A DNA stretch of 19,737 bases. Source: CAYWNA01 sp964459305 (GTDB taxonomy: Bacteria; Planctomycetota; Planctomycetia; Pirellulales; Pirellulaceae). Positions 1-8,555 of the stretch are shown here, piece by piece. The position numbers were made by a program, and so were the translations under genes. The notes beneath the pieces are model-generated. The model was not told where the DNA came from and searched no databases. It was given only the letters and a program-made list of their open reading frames with translations. Position 1 is the stretch's first letter. Each line of letters starts with the position of its first letter. Location: positions 1 to 19,737 of the forward strand of contig CAYWNA010000251.1 in assembly GCA_964459305.1 (NCBI GenBank), given 5' to 3'.

Positions 1-64
1 CAATGGGTGGTAGCAACCGTTCGGCTGACCATCAGGTCGCCCCACGGGTCAGACCGGACCGATT

Positions 65-3000
65 CTACTCGATGGACATCAGGTAGGCGATCACGTCGGC
101 CATCTCTTGTTTGGTCATGGCCTTTTCTTGGCCTTCGGGCATGATGGATAGGCCCGTGCTGATCAATTCGTCGATGTTGGCTCGCAGCACGGTGTCGGTT
201 TCGCCTTCGGCGCGTTTGAGCGTGACGCTGGTGGCTGTTTCGGAGGTGATCATGCCGGAGATCTGGAGCCCTCGGTTGGTGACCACGATGTAGTTGAGAT
301 ACGCCGGATTGACCTCGCGGTTCGGATCGAGCACGCTCAACAGGATGGTCTCCGCGCCGCGATTTCCGATGGTGTTCAAGGGAAGGCCAAGTTCGACGCC
401 CACGCCATCGAGCAAGTGGCACTTGGAGCACTCTCGCTTGAAGACCGCCTTACCGCGGTCGACGATACCCTTCATGTCCAGCACGTCATGCCACGCTTCC
501 ACGACTTCTTTGCGCGGTGCGAGCTTGGCGCCGCCGAGCAGGCGGGATGCCTCGTCGCGGATCGTCTGGTCGGCGTGCGAAAGTAGGAATTGGATCCGAG
601 CCGGATCGAGTTGGCTGGGCTTGATCACCTGGTCCGCGATCGCGGCCAGCAGGACCGATAACCGTGCGGGGCGGGCAAACAGCGCTTCGGCCGCCTCGCC
701 GCGAACCTTGGGCGTAAAGCCCGGCCAGCCATCGACAATGATCTCAGACACTTCCTCGTCCTGGAATTGGCTGAGCGCTTGAATCGCAGCCGTTTGGACC
801 TCCTGCGGCTGCCGGCTGTCCAGTAAGTCGGCCAGGATGTCGACGACATCGTCGAACGACGCAAGACTCAGCGAACGAATGGCCGCCACGCGTTGGTTCA
901 CGGGCCCGTTCGAGTCGCCGGCTGTCTTTTTCGATTGCTCGACCATGTCGGTCAGCAACTCGCCGGCGCGAGAACCACCGCCCGAGCTCAGGTCCGTCAA
1001 CAGCGGGCTGCCCGCTTTGGCCAGCCCTTTGCTTAGTCCGCGGACGACGCCTTGGGCGAGCCGCTTCTCCTCTTGGCCAAAGCCCTCCAACGACTTCAAG
1101 ATCTCGGCGATTTGGTCGCTTTGGTTTTGCAGCCCGGTTTGTTCGGCAAGCTGTTCGAGGAATGCACGACCGCTGCCGGTGCCGCGCCACTCCGCGTCGG
1201 CCGCCAACAAGGAATATAGTTTTCCAGACCGGCCATAGCACGAGCTGAGCACCGCCACCTGGACCCAGCGATCACCCACGTCGCGTTTGGCCACCTCCGC
1301 TAGTGCCGACGTCGCTTTGGCTCCGGAGATCTCGCCCAACGAAAAGCCCAACTGATAGCGGACGCGGAGATCTTCGTCGCCGGCCATCGCGTACAGCTTT
1401 TCCCGCACGATGGGCGACTCGGCCAGCAGCGTCTCGGCCAAGCGAACGGCGTGTTCGCGGACCCGCGGATGCTGGTCCCCGAGCCCGACCAGCACGACCT
1501 CGTCAGTCAGTGCGTCTTGGCCAGCCAAGGCATACATGGCGTGCATCCGGCCGAGCGGCGACGTCGAATCGGCGGCCAGCTTCTTGAGCGGCTCGATTGC
1601 TTTGCGGTCCTGCCGTTCGTACAGCAGCCGGCTGGCCGTGCGGCGATGCCAACTGTTGGGATGCGCGAGCAACGGGACAAGCTGAACGACGGACATCTCG
1701 CCCAGTCGTACGGGCGCCGGTTGCTTAAACCCTTCGGGCACAATTCGGTAGATGCGTCCGCGATCGTTGCCCGTGCTCAAGTCGATGTGCTTCTTGGCCG
1801 ACGGCGGGATGGCGCCGGGATGCTCGTACGTTTCGCGGTACATGTCGGCCATATAGAGGGTGCCGTCCGGCGCGTGAGTGAACTGAATGGGACGGAACCA
1901 GATCTCTTCGGAAGCCAGGAATTCTCGCTTCTGTTCGATTCGATGTGCCGCGAATCCCACGCCGTCGGGTTTCAGCTGCATGCGGTGCACGATGTTGCTG
2001 GAGCCCTCGCAAACAAACGCATTTCCATAGGCCTCCTTCGGCAAAGCACTGCCCGTATAGATGGTTGTGCCACAGACACCGGTGAAGTAACCGGCTGGGG
2101 TTCCGCCGCCCTCGATCGGGCCGGTGAACGTGCCCTTGACGCGAAGCTCCGTGCGTAGGATCCGCCAAGGCTCAACCGGGCTGATCCGATACACGGTGCG
2201 ACCATCCTTCCAGATCGTGATACGGGGCGAGGGGGCGGCAAAGTACGGGTTGCGGGCGATGTAACGGTCCTCGTACATCATCATGTAGATGGGGGCGCTA
2301 TTGGAGCATGAAAACTTGCGCCCCCATTCGTCGAAGCTCATACCGAATTGAGCCCCACCGCTTTCCAGTCGCAGCTCGCCGGTGCGCGGGTGGAAGCTGT
2401 AGTCGCGTCCGCGCGACTGAACCGGTTTGGCCTCCCGTCCCTCACCGCCACGCTCCCAACGCACCGCCCGAATCTGTCCGCCCGAAGTGCTCGCCATAGC
2501 GTGAATACGGCTGTCCAGACCCCAACGGAAACTGTTCGGCAACGAGTTCGCGCCAAAACCGAAACCCGACAGAACCACCTCGCGGACATCGGCCTTTCCG
2601 TCGCCGTCTGTGTCTTTGCAGTACAAGATGTCGGGTGCCGCAGCCAGAAAGATGCCTCCGTCGAAGCACGTGACGCCGGTGGGGCACATCAAGTCGTCCA
2701 CGAATATGGTGCTCTTGTCGAATTTGCCATCATTGTCGGTGTCTTCCAGCAGAGAGACCCTGGCGTTCTTCGAGCTGAATTGGGCCGAGTTGTTCTCTGC
2801 ATAGGTGGTCAGCTCGACGACATACAATCGGCCATTCTCGTCGAACGCGATGTCGACCGAATCGCGGACCAGCGGCTCAGCGGCCACCTGCTCCAGCCGA
2901 AAGCCAGGGATGATATGGAACGCCTTCATCGACTCGGCCGGTTCCCTGGGCAAAATGCGCGGCAGCCGGTCCTTGTAGTCCACGTTGGGATCGATCTTCT

Positions 3001-3196
3001 CCACATATCCATCCTGCTTGACTTCGTAGACGCCTCTCTTCTTCTCCTCCTCCGTGATCTCGGCTCCTCTGGAAACGGCCGTGACGAGGGTGCCGATCAC
3101 TACCAGCCCGGTAAGGCCGAGGGTGAAGGTGCGATTGTTGAGCCGCAACGGGATCGAGGTGTGATCATGTTCGTTGGTAAGTCTGCCTGCCATCAT
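65..3196 (-). CDS. PVC-type membrane-bound dehydrogenase with HEAT repeats and C-terminal cytochrome c (CxxCH) domain
   Basis: The protein has 1043 residues. A hydrophobic signal/anchor lies at about 24-42, so the rest should be periplasmic. Residues ~90-485 look like the beta-propeller 'membrane-bound dehydrogenase' domain of Pirellula/Verrucomicrobium proteins (TIGR02604-like), with two DxDxDG calcium-type loops (DTDNDG 152-157, DTDGDG 195-200). About 500-880 is helical and HEAT-like. The C-terminus is the TIGR02603-like haem domain, with CSKCH at 923-927 and a likely axial Met in SIMPEG near the end. The family is thought to oxidise sugars or related compounds and pass electrons to the haem; the substrate is unknown. 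Start: two adjacent ATG codons (3196 and 3193) follow a GAAAGG-like ribosome site. Length and domain order are normal for the family. No other gene shares its transcript in the window. Family assignment is firm, function inferred. Confidence 0.93.
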   Translation of the reverse strand: MMAGRLTNEHDHTSIPLRLNNRTFTLGLTGLVVIGTLVTAVSRGAEITEEEKKRGVYEVKQDGYVEKIDPNVDYKDRLPRILPREPAESMKAFHIIPGFRLEQVAAEPLVRDSVDIAFDENGRLYVVELTTYAENNSAQFSSKNARVSLLEDTDNDGKFDKSTIFVDDLMCPTGVTCFDGGIFLAAAPDILYCKDTDGDGKADVREVVLSGFGFGANSLPNSFRWGLDSRIHAMASTSGGQIRAVRWERGGEGREAKPVQSRGRDYSFHPRTGELRLESGGAQFGMSFDEWGRKFSCSNSAPIYMMMYEDRYIARNPYFAAPSPRITIWKDGRTVYRISPVEPWRILRTELRVKGTFTGPIEGGGTPAGYFTGVCGTTIYTGSALPKEAYGNAFVCEGSSNIVHRMQLKPDGVGFAAHRIEQKREFLASEEIWFRPIQFTHAPDGTLYMADMYRETYEHPGAIPPSAKKHIDLSTGNDRGRIYRIVPEGFKQPAPVRLGEMSVVQLVPLLAHPNSWHRRTASRLLYERQDRKAIEPLKKLAADSTSPLGRMHAMYALAGQDALTDEVVLVGLGDQHPRVREHAVRLAETLLAESPIVREKLYAMAGDEDLRVRYQLGFSLGEISGAKATSALAEVAKRDVGDRWVQVAVLSSCYGRSGKLYSLLAADAEWRGTGSGRAFLEQLAEQTGLQNQSDQIAEILKSLEGFGQEEKRLAQGVVRGLSKGLAKAGSPLLTDLSSGGGSRAGELLTDMVEQSKKTAGDSNGPVNQRVAAIRSLSLASFDDVVDILADLLDSRQPQEVQTAAIQALSQFQDEEVSEIIVDGWPGFTPKVRGEAAEALFARPARLSVLLAAIADQVIKPSQLDPARIQFLLSHADQTIRDEASRLLGGAKLAPRKEVVEAWHDVLDMKGIVDRGKAVFKRECSKCHLLDGVGVELGLPLNTIGNRGAETILLSVLDPNREVNPAYLNYIVVTNRGLQISGMITSETATSVTLKRAEGETDTVLRANIDELISTGLSIMPEGQEKAMTKQEMADVIAYLMSIE

Positions 3197-3241
3197 AGCG
3201 CCTTTCTTTGCGATAGACCTTTCCCTACATCGTGCCGCATC

Positions 3242-3250
3242 ATTCTACCA
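3242..3250 (-). promoter_or_regulatory. Candidate extended -10 promoter for the dehydrogenase gene
   Basis: On the - strand the sequence reads TGGTAGAAT: a TGn extension followed by TAGAAT, 5 of 6 matches to the sigma70 -10 box. No good -35 box lies 16-18 bases upstream, as is common with extended -10 promoters. Transcription would start near 3235 and leave a leader of about 40 bases before the ATG at 3196. Read by eye only. Confidence 0.4.
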
Positions 3251-3361
3251 CAATTCCCTCTCACGCCGATCCGTGCAGCCAGCGAATCGCGGTCTTCAGT
3301 ACTGTCTCGTTTTGGTGGACGACGACTGAGCGAAGACGACGAAAAAGTCCGTCCGCTTGGC

Positions 3362-3389
3362 TTGACACTCCGCTTGGAGGCCGTACTCT
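3362..3389 (+). promoter_or_regulatory. Candidate sigma70-type promoter for the receiver/kinase operon
   Basis: A perfect TTGACA (3362-3367) lies 16 bases upstream of TACTCT (3384-3389), a weak -10 with 3 of 6 matches. The predicted transcription start, near 3396, falls after the ATG at 3394. This favours the ATG at 3433 as the start of the response regulator. Confidence 0.35.
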
Positions 3390-3432
3390 GACGATGTCGA
3401 GGAAGATCCCTGTCAGTGGAGCAGAAGCTGAT

Positions 3433-3810
3433 ATGCCCGGAACGGTCTACGTCATCGACGATGATGAGGGAGTTCGCCGCTCTATCGAGTTCCTGATCCG
3501 GACCATGGGACTGGAGGTGGTGTCGTTTGAAACGGGCTCGGAGTTCTTTGATGCAATCGGCCAACCGGTGGAAGGCTGTGTCTTGATTGACCTAATGTTG
3601 CCGGACATGAACGGGTTGGAGATTCAGCGTGAACTTACTCGACGCGGGATCACTCTACCGGTTGTGATCATTACCGGGCACGGGGACGAGACAGCGCGTG
3701 ACAAAGCCATCAGCCAAGGGGCAGCCGGATATTTCGAGAAACCTTGCCGACCGGCGGAGCTTCAGAACCTCATTCAACGTCTCGTCGGATGCGGCGCCCG
3801 GGAAGAATAG
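3433..3810 (+). CDS. Receiver-only response regulator (FixJ-type receiver, no output domain)
   Basis: This is a 125-residue single CheY-like receiver, closest in style to FixJ-family receivers. The acidic pocket is DDD at 9-11, the phospho-acceptor is D53 (LIDLMLPDMNG), the switch Thr is T81 (ITGHGD) and the conserved Lys is K103 (FEKPCRP). The chain stops about 20 residues after that Lys, so the LuxR-type helix-turn-helix expected of FixJ/TodT relatives is absent. It is followed after 29 bases by a sensor kinase, its likely partner. An in-frame ATG at 3394 behind GGAGG (3376-3380) would add 13 residues. I prefer 3433 because the receiver fold begins there and the candidate promoter would start transcripts after 3394. 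It may act as a phosphate sink or through protein contacts. Confidence 0.88.
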   Translation: MPGTVYVIDDDEGVRRSIEFLIRTMGLEVVSFETGSEFFDAIGQPVEGCVLIDLMLPDMNGLEIQRELTRRGITLPVVIITGHGDETARDKAISQGAAGYFEKPCRPAELQNLIQRLVGCGAREE

Positions 3811-3839
3811 CCCGTCTCTCTACAGATGTTGGAGTTACG

Positions 3840-5966
3840 ATGATTGGTCTGTGGACGACCGGAGCAACCAGAGGACTCGTCCTTTGTGTTGCCCTGGTGA
3901 CGGCTGGGCGGCACCTGCAGGCTGCGGACCAGCCGGTTCTCACCGAACTGCGCGAGGTCTGCGAGCTCAGCCACAAAGATGCCGCGCAAAATCTCTCGCT
4001 TCGGGTCAAAGGCACGGTGACCTACGTAGAACCCGAGTGGGATCTGATGTTCATCCAGACCGCAGACCAGTGGGCTTACGTCGAAATCCAGACCGATACG
4101 TCCCCCGAGATGGGCCAGCTCGTCGAAGTTACCGGGCACACTTGGCCGGGCCAGTCTCGGGCGTCCATTGTCATGACCGGATTGCGGGTTCTTGGGCCGG
4201 GTAGTCTGCCCGAACCGGTTTGCGTCGAACCTGGAGCAGATCGGCGGGCCATTCAGCATCGATGGATCGAGGTGAATGGCGTCGTCACACTGGCCGAACC
4301 AGGCGACAATTGGTGCAAGGTGCATATCGCCAGCCCGGAGGGCGTCTGGTTCGCGGACGTCTCGACAACACCGTCGCTCCCGCCGATGGCAACGCTTAAA
4401 GGCCGCCGTGTCTGTCTGCGCGGTGTTCTTTTTTCAACCGAATCGAATCCGCATGATTTGAGAAGACTGCTCGTGCCCGAATCCGGCATCGTTGACCTGG
4501 GTACTGCGGGCGGACATGCCGAGTTTGGAGAGGCCCGACAGATTTCTTCCCTGACCTGGTACGACAGTACCTCGGGAAAGCAGACAAAGGTCAACCTGCT
4601 GGGTTTGGTCACCTTTCGCGACGTGGAGAACCGGCTCTTCATTTCGGACGAGACGGGCCATTGCCTCGTTACTCCAAAGGCTCAGACGGACGCCGCCCCC
4701 GGCGACGTCGTCGAAGTCCGAGGAGTCGTTGTTCACGATCAGCCTGAGCCACGCGTCGTCGATGCTGATGTTCAACGGGTCAGCACGGACGAGCTTCCGA
4801 AACCTACAAGGGTGGCAGCACAGGAAGCCAGTAAGCACCTGGCCGGAATCCTCAAAGTCGAGGGGACTCTTGTATCTGTCGAGAGTTCGGAATCCCGGCC
4901 GTCCCTGCTGCTGAGAGACGGCGACACGATCTTCCGGGCCCGGCTCGGCGAAGGCCATGATCCGTCGTTACTCGATCTTCGTCCGGGAGGTCGGGCGCTC
5001 GTTTCGGGGGCCTGCTGGACGGCGTCCGATCCACATGTCAGCTTCGAGCTCTTCGCCCATTCGACGACTGTCCTGTCTGCGGCTCCGTCCCCCTCCGAGC
5101 CCGCCGGCGCGTTCGGCTTTGCCACCTATCTCGGTGTAGTCCTGCTGGTCGTTATCGTCGCAGTAGCGCTGTTTGCACTGTGGAGCGTCTGTAAAGGGGC
5201 GAGGAAACAGGAACGCCACTATAAACTGATGAACGAACAGCTCAGCGAACTGTCGCACGTGGCGCGGCTCAACACGCTCTCCGAAATGGTCGGGGCTCTG
5301 GCCCACGAACTGAATCAGCCTCTAACAAGCGTCCTGAACTACACCGCCGTCGCCAACCACCTCAGTCGTGACAACACCGACCAGGCTCCCGAACTTCGCG
5401 AGGTACTTGCACGACTCACAGAAGAAGCCTATCGGGCCGGTGAGATCATCCGGCGGCTTCGAACCTTGGTCCGCAAGAAGACTCCGGGGAAGGTCGCGAC
5501 GGACATCAATCAACTCGTGCAAGACACCGTGAGTCTGTTCAGGACCCAAGCGGTCACCGCGGTTGGGCTGGTTGATCTGCAACTCGCGGAAGACCTTCCG
5601 ACAATCACGGCAGACCCGATCCAAATTCAGCAGGTCATTCTGAACCTTCTCCTAAACGCTCGACACGCAACGGAACACGTCCGCGACCGCATCGGGAAGA
5701 TCACGCTCAGTTCGCGCGCCACCGAGGAAGGTCTGAGCATTATCGTTGAAGACAACGGCGACGGCATTTCGAGTTCAGATCCCGATGCCGTCTTTGAAGC
5801 CTTCTTCACGACAAAAGAGGAAGGGACCGGCCTGGGTCTCGCAATCTGCCGAAAGATCATCGAAATGCACGGCGGGAAGATCGCTGCTGAACGTCTGACG
5901 CCATTTGGCACGCGGATGCGATTTGCGCTGCCCGCCGGAAAGCCGTCACAGGCGGGTACAGCCTGA
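3840..5966 (+). CDS. Membrane sensor histidine kinase with tandem OB-fold-like periplasmic modules
   Basis: The protein has 708 residues. The start is the ATG preceded by GGAG five bases upstream; it begins a signal peptide (~1-29). Residues ~55-412 appear to be periplasmic and hold four similar beta-rich stretches (about 55-115, 141-215, 249-315, 336-412), each with a pattern like VxGxVTxxEx...FIxDxxG...GDxVEVxG, reminiscent of small OB folds. One membrane helix lies at 429-451. The kinase core follows: H-box AHELNQPL with H489, N-box LNLLLNARHA (601-610), G1 EDNGDGI (637-643) and G2 EGTGLGLAI (661-669). The core resembles the FixL/DctB/TodS group. It is co-transcribed with the receiver-only regulator upstream and has no receiver of its own. 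The ligand is unknown. The kinase call is firm; the OB-fold reading is inference from sequence pattern. Confidence 0.92.
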   Translation: MIGLWTTGATRGLVLCVALVTAGRHLQAADQPVLTELREVCELSHKDAAQNLSLRVKGTVTYVEPEWDLMFIQTADQWAYVEIQTDTSPEMGQLVEVTGHTWPGQSRASIVMTGLRVLGPGSLPEPVCVEPGADRRAIQHRWIEVNGVVTLAEPGDNWCKVHIASPEGVWFADVSTTPSLPPMATLKGRRVCLRGVLFSTESNPHDLRRLLVPESGIVDLGTAGGHAEFGEARQISSLTWYDSTSGKQTKVNLLGLVTFRDVENRLFISDETGHCLVTPKAQTDAAPGDVVEVRGVVVHDQPEPRVVDADVQRVSTDELPKPTRVAAQEASKHLAGILKVEGTLVSVESSESRPSLLLRDGDTIFRARLGEGHDPSLLDLRPGGRALVSGACWTASDPHVSFELFAHSTTVLSAAPSPSEPAGAFGFATYLGVVLLVVIVAVALFALWSVCKGARKQERHYKLMNEQLSELSHVARLNTLSEMVGALAHELNQPLTSVLNYTAVANHLSRDNTDQAPELREVLARLTEEAYRAGEIIRRLRTLVRKKTPGKVATDINQLVQDTVSLFRTQAVTAVGLVDLQLAEDLPTITADPIQIQQVILNLLLNARHATEHVRDRIGKITLSSRATEEGLSIIVEDNGDGISSSDPDAVFEAFFTTKEEGTGLGLAICRKIIEMHGGKIAAERLTPFGTRMRFALPAGKPSQAGTA

Positions 5967-6018
5967 GGACAGTTTGGAAAGAAGCAGCCGGGGAGTCATT
6001 TCGAGGGTTTCGCACCTG

Positions 6019-6121
6019 GGCTCTGTTTAGAAACCCGTAGTAGCTGAACTCGCCAGAGTGCGGAAATCCCCGCGTTCTGGCGAACGCAGCTACGGCGGAT
6101 CATGAATTCCAAAACAGAGCC
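6019..6121. repeat. Nested palindromic element (family C) between convergent genes
   Basis: The outer 10-bp arms are GGCTCTGTTT (6019-6028) and AAACAGAGCC (6112-6121). Inside are longer arms at 6035-6063 (beginning CCGTAGTAGCTGAACTCGCC) and 6070-6095 (ending CGAACGCAGCTACGG), which pair well apart from a 3-base insertion. It fills the gap between the kinase gene (+) and an oxidoreductase gene (-), so it could form a hairpin ending transcripts from both sides. Part of the left arm (TAGCTGAACTC) recurs near 13401. Confidence 0.75.
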
Positions 6122-6134
6122 AGCCTTCGTTTTC

Positions 6135-7160
6135 TCAATCCAACGGCAGCTTGACCGGCTGGCCGCCTTGCTCCAACGAACGGTCGATTGCCAGGGCCAT
6201 TTCGTGCGAGTGGTAGGCGTCGGCGATGTTGGTGGTCGACTCGCGGTCCTCGCGGATGCAGTCGACAAACTCGCTGATCTCGGCGTCGAACGGGTGGGCT
6301 TCCACGTCGCCGGAGTCGGGCATCACGGTGGGTACCTTCGCCCAGTCGGTCTGGCCCGGTAGCAACTTCTTCGACCACAAGCGATTTTCGCGTAACGTAC
6401 CCTCCGTGCCCGCCACGTCGACGTTCAAGGCGTACGGCATCTCCAAGTCGAACAGCGCGGAGGTCTTTCCGATCATCCCGCCTCGGAACTTGAGCAGCGC
6501 GACCACGTTGGCATCGAATTCCATACGCCCGGTCGTGTTGTTCGACATGGCAGACACTTCGACCACCTCATCGCCGGTAATCCAGCGGATAATGTCACAC
6601 GCGTGACAGCCGCCCAGAAGCATCGTGCTTCCGCCGAATTTCTTCTGGCGAGCCCACTCCCAACCGGACCACCAATCGGCCAAACCGTGCCAGTAGTCGG
6701 CTTCCACATAGAACAGCTCGCCGATGGCCCCGGCGGCGATCAGCGACTTGATGTTGTCAAAAAGCGGGATCCAGCGGAGCACAAAGCTGACGATGCTCTT
6801 GACGCCGGCCCGATCGACGGCGTCGCGCAGAGCCCGGTTTTCCTCCATCGAAAGCACCATCGGCTTTTCAATCAGGATGTGCTTGCCGGCCTCGGCCGCG
6901 GCGATTCCCTGTTCGGCGTGCACGTGGTTCGGACCGCTGAGATTGACGATGTCGACCCGATCGTCGGCCAAGGCGTCCTCGTACGTATCGTGGATCGTGC
7001 AATTCAGGCCCGACTCGTCGGCCAGGCGTTTGGCGCTCTCCTTGCGACGGCTGCTGATCGAGACGATCTCGGCATGCGGATTCTTCTGCCAACTGGCGAC
7101 GTGCGCCTCGGCCACCCAGCCCGCTCCGTGGATGGCCACTCCGAGTTTGTCGTTTTTCAT
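6135..7160 (-). CDS. Gfo/Idh/MocA-family NAD(P)-dependent oxidoreductase
   Basis: A 341-residue cytoplasmic protein. The N-terminal Rossmann fold starts at KLGVAIHGAGWVAEAH. The family motif EKP is at 98-100 (Lys as catalytic or cofactor residue), and GGCHACD at 183-189 supplies the usual His and Asp of the active site. The family oxidises or reduces sugars, inositols or their derivatives with NAD(P); the substrate cannot be told from sequence. Start: ATG at 7160, preceded by GAGAG at a usual distance; an in-frame ATG at 7229 would add 23 residues lying inside a repeat element and is unlikely. It lies downstream of a second member of the family on the same strand, 167 bases away, so the two may share a transcript through the repeat. 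Confidence 0.93.
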   Translation of the reverse strand: MKNDKLGVAIHGAGWVAEAHVASWQKNPHAEIVSISSRRKESAKRLADESGLNCTIHDTYEDALADDRVDIVNLSGPNHVHAEQGIAAAEAGKHILIEKPMVLSMEENRALRDAVDRAGVKSIVSFVLRWIPLFDNIKSLIAAGAIGELFYVEADYWHGLADWWSGWEWARQKKFGGSTMLLGGCHACDIIRWITGDEVVEVSAMSNNTTGRMEFDANVVALLKFRGGMIGKTSALFDLEMPYALNVDVAGTEGTLRENRLWSKKLLPGQTDWAKVPTVMPDSGDVEAHPFDAEISEFVDCIREDRESTTNIADAYHSHEMALAIDRSLEQGGQPVKLPLD

Positions 7161-7196
7161 GGTTGGTCTCTCGCAAAAAGGTGGAAAGGTTCTGTT

Positions 7197-7325
7197 TGAG
7201 GGTGTCCGGGAATTCATGCTGGAATCCACGATTATCGGGAGGGCGAGGCTCCCGCCGAGCCGGGTGTTGGTGTCAGAAATCAGGCTCAGCAGGAGCTTCG
7301 CCCTCCCAATTCCCGGACACCTTCA
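7197..7325. repeat. Nested palindromic element, family A copy 1 (MITE/REP-like)
   Basis: Outer arms are TGAGGGTGTCCGGGAATT (7197-7214) and its near-complement at 7308-7325 (17 of 18). The core arms at 7237-7261 (GGGAGGGCGAGGCTCCCGCC...) and 7283-7307 (GGCTCAGCAGGAGCTTCGCC...) pair almost fully. Two further copies lie at 15051-15235 and 19075-19253. It sits between two oxidoreductase genes and could weaken or stop read-through. It encodes nothing credible. Confidence 0.85.
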
Positions 7326-7327
7326 TT

Positions 7328-8437
7328 CTATTTCGGTGACGATCCCCCACCGCGCCAGAGATCGATGGGTCGGCTCACTCCAGGCGGCCGGAACGGCAAT
7401 TGCACTTTGGCTCCGCGCCGGGCCGATTCATAGCCCGCATACAATACCTCCTGCACCATGCGCCCATCCTCCCCCGTCGCGATCGGCTGCTCGAGGCCGC
7501 GGACGCATCGTGCAAAGTGTCGCATCTCTTGGGGAAAGCCATAGTTCCAAAGCTCTTCATACACCGGGTAAGTCCAGCCTTTGGTCGAAGGCGCCTTTTC
7601 GACCGCGTAGCCGTAGCCATACTCGCTGTACGTCGGCAGAGCGTTGCCCATGTGCAGGTCGGCATAGGTCACACCGCCCTCGCCGTAAACTTCGATCCGA
7701 TCCTCCATGCCGCCGCGCCGAGCCCAACTGTTTTCAATGAGGCCCGTGGCATCGTTCTCGAATTCGAGAATGCAGAGCGAATTGTCTTCTCCCTCCGTTT
7801 TGTCGGGGTGGACGTAGGTGCCCATTTGACAGTAGACGCTCTCGATCTTCGGCCGCCCAAGGAACCACCAACAAAAGGCGATCCCGTGACAGCCCAAGTC
7901 CATGAATGCGCCGCCGCCGCTGCGCTGTACGTCCCAGAACCAGTCGGAGTGCGGGCCGAAGTGCTTCTCGCACTGCTTGACCAGGTACACACGGCCGTAT
8001 GCGCCTTCATCGGCCATCTGCTTGGCTTTGACATACTTGGGTGTGAAGTAGAGCTCCTCGGCATACATCAACAACACGCCCTGCCGGTCGCAGGTGTCGA
8101 TCATCTGGTCGGCTTCTTCCAGAGTCATGCACAGCGGTTTCTCGCAGACGACGTGCTTGCCCGCGCGGGCGATATCGCACGTCATTTGGCAGTGCAATTG
8201 GTTCGGGGCGGTGATCGTCACCATCTCGATGTCCGGTTCCTTCAACATCTCGCGATAATCGTGAAACACGCGCGGGATGCCGTACTTCTCGGCCAATGCC
8301 TCCGGGTGTCCCGGTGTCGGCGAAGCAACCGCCACCACCTCCGCCGCCTCCGGCACCATCTGAATGGATGCGGCATGGATATCCGCCTCGAACTGCGAAC
8401 CGATGATTCCCACCTTCACCCTGTCTCGATCGGCCAT
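7328..8437 (-). CDS. Gfo/Idh/MocA-family NAD(P)-dependent oxidoreductase
   Basis: A 369-residue protein with a Rossmann start (VKVGIIGSQFEADIH), the CEKP motif at 98-101, and the active-site stretch FMDLGCHGIAF with D180 and H184. There is no signal peptide, so it is cytoplasmic. Start: ATG at 8437 with AAGGAG 11 bases upstream. It differs clearly from the neighbouring family member (7160-6135) and is not a recent duplicate. The likely role is in sugar or polyol conversion with NAD(P). The divergent gene on the other side is an oligogalacturonate-lyase-like protein, so a link to uronic acid use is possible but not shown. Confidence 0.93.
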   Translation of the reverse strand: MADRDRVKVGIIGSQFEADIHAASIQMVPEAAEVVAVASPTPGHPEALAEKYGIPRVFHDYREMLKEPDIEMVTITAPNQLHCQMTCDIARAGKHVVCEKPLCMTLEEADQMIDTCDRQGVLLMYAEELYFTPKYVKAKQMADEGAYGRVYLVKQCEKHFGPHSDWFWDVQRSGGGAFMDLGCHGIAFCWWFLGRPKIESVYCQMGTYVHPDKTEGEDNSLCILEFENDATGLIENSWARRGGMEDRIEVYGEGGVTYADLHMGNALPTYSEYGYGYAVEKAPSTKGWTYPVYEELWNYGFPQEMRHFARCVRGLEQPIATGEDGRMVQEVLYAGYESARRGAKVQLPFRPPGVSRPIDLWRGGGSSPK

Positions 8438-8487
8438 GATTCTGGTTGCTCCTTGCTAACGCTGGTTGGACTGTCTCACTTCGGTTC

Positions 8488-8555
8488 GTAGTACCGCGTT
8501 TACGCGGTTTTGGCCCGGCAAGCCCCGATGCTCCTCCGCCTGAAGGCGGTACTAC
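8488..8555. repeat. Palindromic element (family B)
   Basis: Perfect 10-bp arms GTAGTACCGC (8488-8497) and GCGGTACTAC (8546-8555) enclose two smaller hairpins, CCGCGTTTACGCGG (8494-8507) and CCGCCTGAAGGCGG (8536-8549). It lies in the upstream region of the oxidoreductase gene that starts at 8437, so it may affect the leader or be a passenger element. Only one copy is seen in this window. Confidence 0.7.

Noticed and set aside
3358..3375. Possible sigma54 (-24/-12) promoter before the receiver gene
   Set aside because: TTGG and GCTT elements are present, but the GG-to-GC spacing is 11 bases instead of the required 10.
2348..3391. 347-residue + strand ORF opposite the dehydrogenase gene
   Set aside because: It mirrors a well-supported gene on the other strand in GC-rich DNA and has no family features.
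7400..8491. 363-residue + strand ORF opposite an oxidoreductase gene
   Set aside because: The - strand frame has clear Gfo/Idh/MocA motifs and a ribosome site; the + strand frame has neither.
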